Source: VBDM01 sp035499735 (lineage in GTDB: Bacteria > Pseudomonadota > Gammaproteobacteria > Burkholderiales > SG8-39). From it: a stretch of DNA of 51,382 nt. Position numbers and translations under genes: made by a program. The notes under the pieces were generated by a model that saw only the letters and a program-made list of their open reading frames with translations, made no database searches and was not told where the DNA came from. The stretch spans positions 1 to 51,382 of the forward strand of contig DATJYC010000035.1 in the NCBI GenBank assembly GCA_035499735.1, given 5' to 3'. Shown here piece after piece: positions 6,394 to 14,689 of the stretch; the first letter of the stretch is position 1, and each line of letters starts with the position of its first letter.

Positions 6394-9099
6394 ATGGGAA
6401 GACTGTTCAGCCGGACCACGAAGCTGCTCATCCAGGCGGGCATCTCTGTCGCGCTGTCCCTGCTCGCGGCGACCGGGGCGCGCGCGCTCGACGCGGGTTC
6501 CCAGGCTCAAGCCACGAGCGTGCTGCGCGCCACGCTCTCCAACGGCCTGCGGGTGGTGATCGTGCGCAATTCGCTCGCGCCCGTGGCCTCGACCAATGTC
6601 AACTATCTTGTGGGCGCAGACGAGACGCCGCCAGGCTACCCGGGCACGGCGCATGCCCTCGAGCACATGATGTTCCGAGGCAGCCCGGGTCTCACCGCGG
6701 ATCAGCTGGCCGATATCGGAAGCGTCATGGGCGGCGATTTCAATGCCGATACCCGGCAAAGCGTGACTCAGTACTTCTATACCGTCCCCGCAGCAGACCT
6801 CGACGTGGCGCTGCACATCGAGGCTGTGCGCATGAAGGCGATCCTCGCCTCCGGAGCCGATTGGCAGCGCGAGCGCGGCGCGATCGAGCAGGAAGTCGCG
6901 CAGGATCTTTCCAGTCCGGACTACGTGCTCTACACGAGGCTGCGAAAGGCGCTCTTCGCGGGAACCGGCTACGCGAACGACGCCCTCGGGACGCGCGCGT
7001 CGTTCGACGCGACCACGGCGGCGATGCTCAAGGACTTTCACGAGCGCTGGTACGCGCCCAACAACGCGATACTCGTGGTGGTCGGCGATGTCGATCCGGA
7101 AGCCACGCTCGGGAAGGTAAGACGGCTGTTCGAGCCGATTCCCGCGAAGACGCTGCCGCCCCGTCCGGAGATCAAGCTCGGGCCCGTGACCCCGCTGTCC
7201 TTCCGTCTCGACAGCGATCTCCCGTACGGACTGCAGGTGATCGCCTTCCGCATGCCGGGCCTCGACAGCCCGGACTATGCCGCGACCGAGGTGCTGGTCG
7301 ACGCTCTCAGGAACGAGCGCGGCGAGCTCTACGGGCTGGTCCCCGAGGGGAAGGCGCTCAATGCGGATTTTTCGTTCGAGCCTTTGCCCAAAGCGGGGCT
7401 GGGGTATGCGATGGCGGCGTTCCCCGCGGGAGGCGATCCCGGCGCGCTCGAGGCGCAAATGCGCGAGATCCTGAAGAAAATAGCGTCCCAGGGCGTGCCC
7501 GGGGGCCTGGTCGCCGCAGCGAAGCTCGGGGAGCGGCGAAGCGCCGAATTTCAGAAGAACTCGATCGGCGGTCTTGCGACGGTCTGGTCGGAAGCGGTTG
7601 CCGTCGACGGCCTCGAGTCTCCGGACGACGATCTCGCACGCATCGAGAAGGTGACGGTCGAGGAAGTGAACCGCGTCGCCCGCAAATACCTCGATCTCGA
7701 TCACGCCGTCACGGCCGTGCTGACTCCGAGAGGCTCGGGCGAGCCCGTCGCTTCGCGCGGGTTCGGAGGCCGGGAACGCGTCGCCATGGGAGAGGCGACG
7801 CCGACGCCTCTGCCGGAATGGGCTGAAGCGGCCCTGGGGCGTCTGAGCGTGCCGGAATCGAACGTGCACCCTTCGGTGAGCAAGCTTTCCAACGGCTTGA
7901 CGGTGATCGTCCAACCCGAGAACGCGAGCGACACGGTCAGCCTCTACGGCCACGTCAAGAACCGGCCCGAGCTTCAGGTCCCGCGCGGAAAGGAGGGCAT
8001 CTCGCAGGTTCTCGCGCAGCTCTTCCCGTACGGCTCGGAGAAGCTCGATCGCGCGGCCCTGCGACGGGCGCTCGACGCGATCGGCGCCGAAGCGCATGCC
8101 GGCGTCGACTTCTCGCTGCAGTCTCTCGCCGGCTCCTTCGAGCGCGGCGTCGGGCTCCTTTCCGACAACCTGCTGCATCCGGCGTTTCCCGCGCAGGCCT
8201 TCAATGTCGTCAAGCGTCAGGTGGCCGATACGGTCGCGGGGCGGCTTGCCAGCCCGAGCTACCTCAGTGACAGGGCTCTGCGTGTCGTGCTCTTCCCGAA
8301 GCACGACCCGTCCCTCCGCGAGGCGCTCCCGGAGACGGTCCAGGCAATCAGGATCGAGGATGTCCGGGAGTACTACCGATCCGCATTCCGGCCCGATCTC
8401 ACTACCATCGTCGTAATCGGCAAGATCACGCCCCGCCGGGCGGAGGCGGTCGTCGAGAAATACTTCGGGGCCTGGTCGGCGACCGGGCCCGCCCCGAAGA
8501 CCGTGCTCCCTCCGGTGCCGCTCAACGCTTCCGGGGCGCGCGCCGTCCCCGACCGCAGCCGCGTGCAGGACCGCGTGACGCTCGCCGAGACGCTGGGGTT
8601 GACGCGCTACAACCCCGACTACTATGCGCTCCAGCTCGGCAACGCCGTTCTGGGCGGCGGGTTCTACTCAACCCGGCTCACGCGCGACCTCCGCAAGAAC
8701 GCCGGGCTCGTCTACTCCGTCCAGTCCCGTCTCGAATTCAGCCAGACGCGCGGTCTCTACCTCGTGGAGTACGCGTGCGATCCCCAAAACGTGCTGAAAG
8801 TGCACGACCTGGTGGCGGATGAACTACGGCGCATGCAGGGAGCGCCGGCGAGCGCGGACGAGATCCTTCGCGCAAAGGCGCTGCTCCTGCGCCGGATTCC
8901 CCTCGAAGAGGCCAGCGTCGAGGACATAGCCGGCGGTCTCATCGAGCGCCGGGTCCTGGATCTACCGCTCGATGAGCCGACGCTCGCCGCGCGCCGCTAT
9001 CTCGACCTCGGGGCCCGCGAAGTGCAGGCCGCCTTCGCCAAATGGCTGCGTCCCGACGACCTGGTGCGCGTCAGCCAGGGGCCGACCGTGCCGCGCTGA
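6394..9099 (+). CDS. Periplasmic M16-family zinc protease, two-domain
   Basis: A 901-residue pitrilysin-type protease with a signal peptide (cleavage near ARALDA, about residue 31). The first M16 half carries the inverted zinc motif HALEH (His87, Glu90, His91) and the downstream glutamate in ERGAIEQEVAQD. The second half (about 490-890) lacks an HxxEH motif and is likely the inactive clamp half, as in PqqL-like proteins. I prefer the ATG at 6394; a TTG at 6382 is in frame and neither has a clear ribosome site. It follows the BamE-like lipoprotein by 18 bases and is probably the last gene of the two-component operon. It likely degrades peptides in the periplasm. Confidence 0.9.
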   Translation: MGRLFSRTTKLLIQAGISVALSLLAATGARALDAGSQAQATSVLRATLSNGLRVVIVRNSLAPVASTNVNYLVGADETPPGYPGTAHALEHMMFRGSPGLTADQLADIGSVMGGDFNADTRQSVTQYFYTVPAADLDVALHIEAVRMKAILASGADWQRERGAIEQEVAQDLSSPDYVLYTRLRKALFAGTGYANDALGTRASFDATTAAMLKDFHERWYAPNNAILVVVGDVDPEATLGKVRRLFEPIPAKTLPPRPEIKLGPVTPLSFRLDSDLPYGLQVIAFRMPGLDSPDYAATEVLVDALRNERGELYGLVPEGKALNADFSFEPLPKAGLGYAMAAFPAGGDPGALEAQMREILKKIASQGVPGGLVAAAKLGERRSAEFQKNSIGGLATVWSEAVAVDGLESPDDDLARIEKVTVEEVNRVARKYLDLDHAVTAVLTPRGSGEPVASRGFGGRERVAMGEATPTPLPEWAEAALGRLSVPESNVHPSVSKLSNGLTVIVQPENASDTVSLYGHVKNRPELQVPRGKEGISQVLAQLFPYGSEKLDRAALRRALDAIGAEAHAGVDFSLQSLAGSFERGVGLLSDNLLHPAFPAQAFNVVKRQVADTVAGRLASPSYLSDRALRVVLFPKHDPSLREALPETVQAIRIEDVREYYRSAFRPDLTTIVVIGKITPRRAEAVVEKYFGAWSATGPAPKTVLPPVPLNASGARAVPDRSRVQDRVTLAETLGLTRYNPDYYALQLGNAVLGGGFYSTRLTRDLRKNAGLVYSVQSRLEFSQTRGLYLVEYACDPQNVLKVHDLVADELRRMQGAPASADEILRAKALLLRRIPLEEASVEDIAGGLIERRVLDLPLDEPTLAARRYLDLGAREVQAAFAKWLRPDDLVRVSQGPTVPR

Positions 9100-9105
9100 T
9101 TGCGG

Positions 9106-9543
9106 CTACACCCGCGTCTGCGCGACGAAGATGCTGCACGGCGCCAGGTCGAGCAGCGTTTTACCCACCGACCCGCGCCACCAGCGCGATGCGAACGAGG
9201 CTTTCTGCTGGTGCCCGACGACGATGACGTCGCACTTCAGCTCCGCGGCGAGCTTGCAGATCTCCTCGACGGGCTCGCCCACCGCGAGGTGTCCCGTGAC
9301 GGTGAAGCCCTTTGCTTTCAGCTGCGAGATGCCCTCGTTAAGGATTTCCTGAGCGCGCTTCTTCTCCTCCTCGAGCAGCTCCTCGGGCAGGAACCCTTCG
9401 GTGAGAAACATGCTCGAGGGCATGCCGGCCACGGCGAGCAGGTGGGTCTCCGACTTTGCGAAAGACGCGATCTCGGCGCAGGCGAGCAGCGCCGACTTCC
9501 CTTCGCGCGATCCGTTGTAAGCCAGAAGTATCTTGTTGAACAT
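9106..9543 (-). CDS. Universal stress protein (UspA family)
   Basis: A 145-residue single Usp domain beginning MFNKILLAYNGS. The core strands VIVVGHQQ and CSIFVAQ are present. The usual ATP-binding signature G-X2-G-X9-G-S/T is altered: GHQQKAS lacks the second Gly, so ATP binding is uncertain. The start at 9543 has GGGGGAGG just upstream. It is convergent with the M16 gene with almost no gap, and lies downstream of a Bug receptor on the same strand, with which it may be cotranscribed. Confidence 0.88.
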   Translation of the reverse strand: MFNKILLAYNGSREGKSALLACAEIASFAKSETHLLAVAGMPSSMFLTEGFLPEELLEEEKKRAQEILNEGISQLKAKGFTVTGHLAVGEPVEEICKLAAELKCDVIVVGHQQKASFASRWWRGSVGKTLLDLAPCSIFVAQTRV

Positions 9544-9562
9544 GGCAGCCTCCTCCCCCTTT

Positions 9563-10513
9563 TTATTTTGCGAGCAGCCCCAGCCGCTCGATCAGCGCCC
9601 GCTCCTTCTGGAAAGTCTCGCGGGCATACTTCGCGTAGTCTTCGCTCGATCGGTACCACAGCTCCTGGTCGAGCTGGTCGAGCACCTTCTGGTGCTCGGG
9701 GTCGTCGATCGTCTTCTTGAAGCCGTCGTGCAGGATCTTCACGACCCTCGCGTCCATCCCGTGCGGACCGACGATGCCGTAGGGCGAGTTGTAGACCATG
9801 TCGAGTCCGAGGTCGTTGGCCGTGGGAACGCTCGGCCAGCGCTTGGTGCGCTGGCTGCCGAAGGTCACGAGCAGCCTGAATTGCCCGGCGTCGACGAAGC
9901 GCCCCCAGCCGCTCGAATCCGACTGCGCCATGACGTGACCGCCGAGCAGCGCCTGCGTCGAGTCGGCGTTGCCCTTGTAGGGCACGTGAAGGAAAGTGAC
10001 GCCGGTCTTCATCGACACCTCTTCCATGAGCAGGTGCGGCGAGGTGCCGGTGCCGGTCGAGCCGTAGGACAGCTTGCCCGGGTTCGCCCTGGCGTAGTCG
10101 AGGAGGTCCTGGAAGGTCTTGAACGGCGAGTCGCTCTTCACTACCACGCCGAAGGTGTAGCCGGAGATGCCGATGATGTAGGTAAGGTCCCGTATCGGAT
10201 CCCACGCGAGCTTCTGCATGTGCGGGACGCGGAACCCGCCCATGTGCATCTGCGACAGGGTGTAGCCGTCGGGCTTCGCGTTCTGCGCGACGAAGCCCGG
10301 CCCGATCGTGCCGCTCGCTCCCGGCTTGTTCTCGACTACGACCGTCTGACCCAGGTAGCGCGCCGCGATCTCGGCGAATCGCCGCAGATGGGTATCGGTC
10401 GAGCCCCCCGCAGGCCAGGGGCAGATGAGGGTGACCGGACGCGAGGGGAAGTCCTGAGCCACGGCCGGCGCGGCCAGCAGCAGCAGTGCGAGCGTGCGTG
10501 CAGCAAAATGCAT
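9563..10513 (-). CDS. Bug/TctC-family solute receptor
   Basis: A 316-residue periplasmic receptor of the tripartite tricarboxylate transporter family. The signal peptide ends at AVAQ and the mature part starts DFPSRPVTLICPWPAGGSTD, the standard Bug N-terminus. Later hallmarks are SGTIGPGFVA and LSYGSTGTGTSPHLLME. I place the start at 10513, behind GGAGAGGAG; longer in-frame starts have no such site. No TctA/TctB membrane genes are nearby, which is normal for the many orphan Bug proteins of Burkholderiales. The ligand cannot be read from sequence. It is divergent from an acyl-CoA pathway gene. Confidence 0.9.
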   Translation of the reverse strand: MHFAARTLALLLLAAPAVAQDFPSRPVTLICPWPAGGSTDTHLRRFAEIAARYLGQTVVVENKPGASGTIGPGFVAQNAKPDGYTLSQMHMGGFRVPHMQKLAWDPIRDLTYIIGISGYTFGVVVKSDSPFKTFQDLLDYARANPGKLSYGSTGTGTSPHLLMEEVSMKTGVTFLHVPYKGNADSTQALLGGHVMAQSDSSGWGRFVDAGQFRLLVTFGSQRTKRWPSVPTANDLGLDMVYNSPYGIVGPHGMDARVVKILHDGFKKTIDDPEHQKVLDQLDQELWYRSSEDYAKYARETFQKERALIERLGLLAK

Positions 10514-10614
10514 GCGGCTCCTCTCCGGGTAGACGAACCTGCGTGCTGCCAGAAGCTTGCCGAAATAGCGACTGGTCGTCAACGCGGGATAGAATCGGCT
10601 ATTTTTCACGGCCC

Positions 10615-12135
10615 ATGCCCCTCGACGTTTCCCGCTCCGACCTGAGCCTCGCCGTCATAGGCGCCGGGGTCATGGGACGGGGCATCGCCCAGGTCGCGGC
10701 GCAGGCCGGAATACGCTCGTTCCTCTATGACAGCCGGCCTGGCGCGGCGCGCGAGGCGAAGGACGCCGTGTCCGCCCAGCTCGAGAGGCTGCGGGAAAAA
10801 GGCCGCCTCGCCGCCGACGAATGCCGGCGGGCTCAGGGCAACCTCGTGGTCGCCGATGCCCTTTCCGGGCTCGCCGCATGCCCGATTGTGATCGAGGCGG
10901 TGGTCGAGGATCTGAAGGCGAAGCGCGAGCTGTTCGCGGCGCTCGAGACAGTCGTCGCCGACGAGTGCCTGATCGCATCCAACACCTCGTCGCTTTCGAT
11001 CACGGCGATCGCCGCGGCGTGCCGGCATCCCGCGCGCGTCGCCGGATTCCATTTCTTCAATCCCGTTCCGCTCATGAAAGTGGTCGAGGTCGTGGACGGC
11101 CTGCTCACCGCCCCCTGGGTCGGCAAAGCCCTCGTCGCGCTCGCAAAGCGCTTCGGGCACCGGCCGGTGCGTGCAAAGGACACGCCGGGCTTCATCGTCA
11201 ATCACGCGGGTCGCGGCTACGGCACCGAGGCTCTGCGCATCCTGGGGGAAGGCGTCGCCGGGTTCGAAGATATCGACAGGATCCTGCGCGACGCCGCGGG
11301 CTTCCGCCTCGGACCCTTCGAGCTGCTCGACCTCACCGGCCTCGACGTGTCGCATCCGGTGATGGAATCGATCTACCGCCAGTACTACGAGGAGCCGCGC
11401 TACCGGCCTTCGCCCATCACCGGACAGCGCGTGAACGCGGGACTGTTCGGCCGGAAGTCCGGACACGGCTTCTACGCCCACTCGGGCGGCAGGCAGGAGG
11501 AGATTCCCGAGCCGCCGGCTCCGAATGCGCGCCCCGAGAGCGTCTGGGTCAGCCCCATCGAGCTCGGCGGAAAGCTCACCGAGCTGCTGCGGCCCCTCGG
11601 CGCCCACATCGACCGCGGCGCGCGGCCGGCGGCGCAGTCGCTGTGCCTGGTCGCCCCACTCGGCCACGACGCCACCACGGCCGCCGTCGAGGAGGAGCTC
11701 GACCCCGCGCGCACCGTCGCGGTCGACTGTCTCTTCCCGACCGACAGGCGCCGCACGCTGATGACCACGCCGCTCACGACGCCAGAGATGCGCGCCGCGG
11801 CCCACGGGCTGTTCGCGGGCGACGGCGCGCGGGTCAGCGTCATCCGCGACTCGCCGGGGTTCGTTGCCCAGCGGGTGGTCGCCCAGATCGTCAACATCGC
11901 CTGCGACATCGCCCAGCAGCGCATCGCCTCGCCCCCCGACATCGACGCCGCCGTGACGCTCGGCCTGGGCTACCCGCAGGGGCCGCTCGGCTGGGGCGAT
12001 GCGATCGGCCCGGCGCGGGTCCTGAAGATCCTCGAGCGCCTGCTCGAGTTCTACGGCGATCCGCGCTATCGCGCTAGCCCCTGGCTCAAGCGGCGCGCCC
12101 TGCTGGGCGTATCATTACTCACTCCGGAAAGCTGA
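10615..12135 (+). CDS. 3-hydroxyacyl-CoA dehydrogenase, PaaH type
   Basis: A 506-residue NAD-dependent dehydrogenase that oxidises 3-hydroxyacyl-CoA. The Rossmann domain begins LAVIGAGVMGRGIAQ. The catalytic region shows SNTSSLSIT and the active-site His in AGFHFFNPVPLMK. It holds two C-terminal 3HCDH domains, one near residues 185-280 (DTPGFIVN) and one near 400-495 (DSPGFVAQR), as in PaaH/PaaC of phenylacetate degradation rather than short HbdA. The start at 10615 is preferred over upstream in-frame codons since it gives the canonical N-terminus. It lies 12 bases before gcdH, so both likely act in one CoA-ester degradation route. Confidence 0.9.
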   Translation: MPLDVSRSDLSLAVIGAGVMGRGIAQVAAQAGIRSFLYDSRPGAAREAKDAVSAQLERLREKGRLAADECRRAQGNLVVADALSGLAACPIVIEAVVEDLKAKRELFAALETVVADECLIASNTSSLSITAIAAACRHPARVAGFHFFNPVPLMKVVEVVDGLLTAPWVGKALVALAKRFGHRPVRAKDTPGFIVNHAGRGYGTEALRILGEGVAGFEDIDRILRDAAGFRLGPFELLDLTGLDVSHPVMESIYRQYYEEPRYRPSPITGQRVNAGLFGRKSGHGFYAHSGGRQEEIPEPPAPNARPESVWVSPIELGGKLTELLRPLGAHIDRGARPAAQSLCLVAPLGHDATTAAVEEELDPARTVAVDCLFPTDRRRTLMTTPLTTPEMRAAAHGLFAGDGARVSVIRDSPGFVAQRVVAQIVNIACDIAQQRIASPPDIDAAVTLGLGYPQGPLGWGDAIGPARVLKILERLLEFYGDPRYRASPWLKRRALLGVSLLTPES

Positions 12136-12147
12136 ACGGTAGATCTC

Positions 12148-13353
12148 ATGAACGCCCCGCTGAAGAACAAGCCGAGGAAAACCGAATTCTCCTGGAGCGA
12201 CCCGCTGCTCCTCGATGCGCAGCTGACCGAGCAGGAGCGCATGGTGCGCGACGCCGCGCGCGACTACGCCCAGGGCAGGCTCGCGCCTCGGGTGCTCGAG
12301 GCGTTCCGCAGCGAGAAGCCGGAGCTGTCGCTCTTTCGCGAGATGGGCGAGCTCGGATTCTTCGGGTCGACGCTGCCCGCGGAGTACGGCTGCGCCGGCC
12401 TGAACTACGTGAGCTACGGGCTCGTCGCACGGGAGCTCGAGCGCGTCGACTCGGGGTACCGCTCGACGATGAGCGTGCAGAGCTCGCTCGTCATGACGCC
12501 GATCTACGAGTTCGGCTCCGAGGCGCACAGGAAGAAATACCTGCCCAGGCTCGCCAAGGGCGATCTGATCGGCTGCTTCGGCCTGACCGAGCCCAACCAC
12601 GGCTCCGATCCGGCGAGCATGCAGACGCGCGCAAAGAAGGTCGCGGGCGGCTACATCTTGAGCGGCTCGAAGACCTGGATCAGCAACGCGCCGGTTGCCG
12701 ACCTGTTCGTCGTCTGGGCGAAGAACGACGACGGAAAGATCCGCGGATTCCTCGTCGAGAAGGGCACCAAGGGGCTTTCCGCGCCCAAGATCCACGGGAA
12801 GCTGGGCTTGCGCACCTCGATCACCGGCGAGGTGGTGATGGACGGCGTGTTCGTGCCCGAGGAGAACCTGCTCCCGGGCGTCGAGGGCCTCAAGGGTCCC
12901 TTCACCTGCCTCAACTCGGCGCGCTACGGCATCGCGTGGGGCGCGCTCGGCGCGGCCGAGGACTGCTGGCACCGCGCGAGGAGCTACGTGCTCGATCGCA
13001 AGCAGTTCGGCCGTCCCCTGGCCGCCAACCAGCTCATCCAGAAGAAGCTTGCCGACATGCAGACCGAGATCTGCCTCGGCCTTCAGGGCGTGCTGCGCTT
13101 CGGCCGCATGAAGGACGAGGGAACGGACACGCCCGAGATCACGTCGATCATGAAGCGGAACTCGACCGGCAAGGCGCTCGACATCGCGCGCATGGCGCGC
13201 GACATGCTGGGCGGGAACGGCATCTCCGATGAGTTCGGCGTAGCGCGCCACATGATGAACCTCGAGGTCGTGAACACCTACGAGGGCACGCACGACATCC
13301 ACGCCCTCATACTGGGGCGGGCGCAGACGGGAATCCAGGCGTTCTCTAGCTAG
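12148..13353 (+). CDS. gcdH: Glutaryl-CoA dehydrogenase
   Basis: A 401-residue FAD acyl-CoA dehydrogenase that converts glutaryl-CoA to crotonyl-CoA and CO2 in lysine, tryptophan and benzoate-type degradation. Family signs are CFGLTEPNHGSDP, KTWISNAPVAD, the catalytic base Glu379 in NTYEGTHDIH, and the typical C-terminal LGRAQTGIQAF. The length matches the family. It follows the hydroxyacyl-CoA dehydrogenase closely and ends 8 bases inside the convergent MmgE/PrpD gene. Confidence 0.95.
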   Translation: MNAPLKNKPRKTEFSWSDPLLLDAQLTEQERMVRDAARDYAQGRLAPRVLEAFRSEKPELSLFREMGELGFFGSTLPAEYGCAGLNYVSYGLVARELERVDSGYRSTMSVQSSLVMTPIYEFGSEAHRKKYLPRLAKGDLIGCFGLTEPNHGSDPASMQTRAKKVAGGYILSGSKTWISNAPVADLFVVWAKNDDGKIRGFLVEKGTKGLSAPKIHGKLGLRTSITGEVVMDGVFVPEENLLPGVEGLKGPFTCLNSARYGIAWGALGAAEDCWHRARSYVLDRKQFGRPLAANQLIQKKLADMQTEICLGLQGVLRFGRMKDEGTDTPEITSIMKRNSTGKALDIARMARDMLGGNGISDEFGVARHMMNLEVVNTYEGTHDIHALILGRAQTGIQAFSS

Positions 13354-14689
13354 CCCGGCTCGCGGCCGCGACCGCCCTGTCGATCGCTTCGAGCAGGGCT
13401 GTCGCTCCGCCCTCGCCGTCGATCGCGGCCAGGGCCAGGCGCAGCAGGGTCTCCGCCGGGCCTTCCCCCAGCAGATGGCCGGTGAGGCGCCAGAATTTCG
13501 CGGCGACCTGGAGCTCGTCGAACGGGCGCTCCGGGTCCCCGGGGACGTGCAGGACCAGCTTCTCCCACGGGCCCCTCGGCGTATCGACCGCGATCCACGC
13601 CGGCCAGCATCGCGGATAGTGCCGCGCGAGGTCTTCGTCGGCCTGCACCGAAATTCTCGCCATGAACCGCTCCATCGCGCGCGGGAGACTGTCCCGCGCC
13701 TGCCTCGGGTCGAGGCTTGCGTTCTGATCGAACGCGAAGAGAGCCATCTGGTAGGGCACGCTCGTGAGATGGGAGGTGCGCTCGCCCGGGGCCACCCCGT
13801 GGTCGATCATCTTGAGATAGGGAAGCGGCACGCCGACGGTGAGCTCCGTCATGTCCGCGATCGTCACGCCTTCGGCGATGACCTCACGGAGCGCCTCCAC
13901 CGCCGCCATGGTCTGCCTCGCCGCGCACCACGGCTTGAAGCTTGTCCGCAGCACCGAGGGGCCCGGCTCGGCCGCCTCGTCCGGCGCGTCGACATCGGGC
14001 GCGAGATGGTAGACCCCGGGAAAGAACTCGCCCTCGAACAGGCGCAGATCTCCGGTGAATCCCGAGCGGGCGGCGAGCGCCGCCGTGACTCCGCTCCGCG
14101 CGGCATTGGCGATCGCGAGCCAGCGCGACATGCCCGCGCCGCTCTGGCGCCCGACCGCCGGCGAAGCGAACGCCAGGGCTGTCGCGAGCGCGTGGGCGCC
14201 CTGCTTCTCGTCGAGATCGAGAAGGCGCGCGGCGACCGCCGCTACGGCAGCCGGCGCCAGAAAGTAGGTCGGCCAGAGCCCGCGGTAGAGGATCGTCGGC
14301 CCGCCGAGCGCCTCGCCCAGACGCGTCATCAGATCGTAGCCGACCGAGACGGCCCCGGCCACTTCCTCGCCGCTGCGTCCGAGCGCCGCGCCGAGCGTGA
14401 GCGCCGCGGGGATGACGATGGCTCCCGGCGTCGTTGCCGAGGACAGGTGGATGTCGTCGACCTCCGAGAGGCGCGCGAGCGCGCAGGCAAGCCCGGCGCG
14501 GCGGGGCATGCTCGCGCGCTCGGACGGCTCGAAGGCGAGCAGCGCGCGCCCCTCGACGGTCGTGCAGGCCGCGATCCATGCGGCGACCGTGTCCGCGATG
14601 TGCAGCTTCAACACCTCGCGCGCGGGGCCGGAGAGGCCCTGGCGATAGCCGCTCGCCGCGTGAGCGCCGAGCCGTTCGAGAATGGTCAC
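13346..14689 (-). CDS. MmgE/PrpD-family protein
   Basis: A 447-residue member of the 2-methylcitrate dehydratase / cis-aconitate decarboxylase family. Typical segments are DTVAAWIAACTTVEGRALL near the N-terminus, SEVDDIHLSSATTPGAIVIPAAL, and SFKPWCAARQTMAAVEAL. The start is a GTG at 14689 that overlaps the hyuB stop (GTGA), so it is translationally coupled to hyuB. Members associated with hydantoinase/oxoprolinase genes act on unknown dicarboxylate-like substrates, so I assign only the family. Confidence 0.88.
   Translation of the reverse strand: MTILERLGAHAASGYRQGLSGPAREVLKLHIADTVAAWIAACTTVEGRALLAFEPSERASMPRRAGLACALARLSEVDDIHLSSATTPGAIVIPAALTLGAALGRSGEEVAGAVSVGYDLMTRLGEALGGPTILYRGLWPTYFLAPAAVAAVAARLLDLDEKQGAHALATALAFASPAVGRQSGAGMSRWLAIANAARSGVTAALAARSGFTGDLRLFEGEFFPGVYHLAPDVDAPDEAAEPGPSVLRTSFKPWCAARQTMAAVEALREVIAEGVTIADMTELTVGVPLPYLKMIDHGVAPGERTSHLTSVPYQMALFAFDQNASLDPRQARDSLPRAMERFMARISVQADEDLARHYPRCWPAWIAVDTPRGPWEKLVLHVPGDPERPFDELQVAAKFWRLTGHLLGEGPAETLLRLALAAIDGEGGATALLEAIDRAVAAASRAS

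Noticed and set aside
5878..8304. 808-codon minus-strand open frame opposite the M16 protease
   Set aside because: The plus strand has a full M16 protease with catalytic motifs. The minus frame is rich in Arg, has no known motif, and is a by-product of high-GC codon use.
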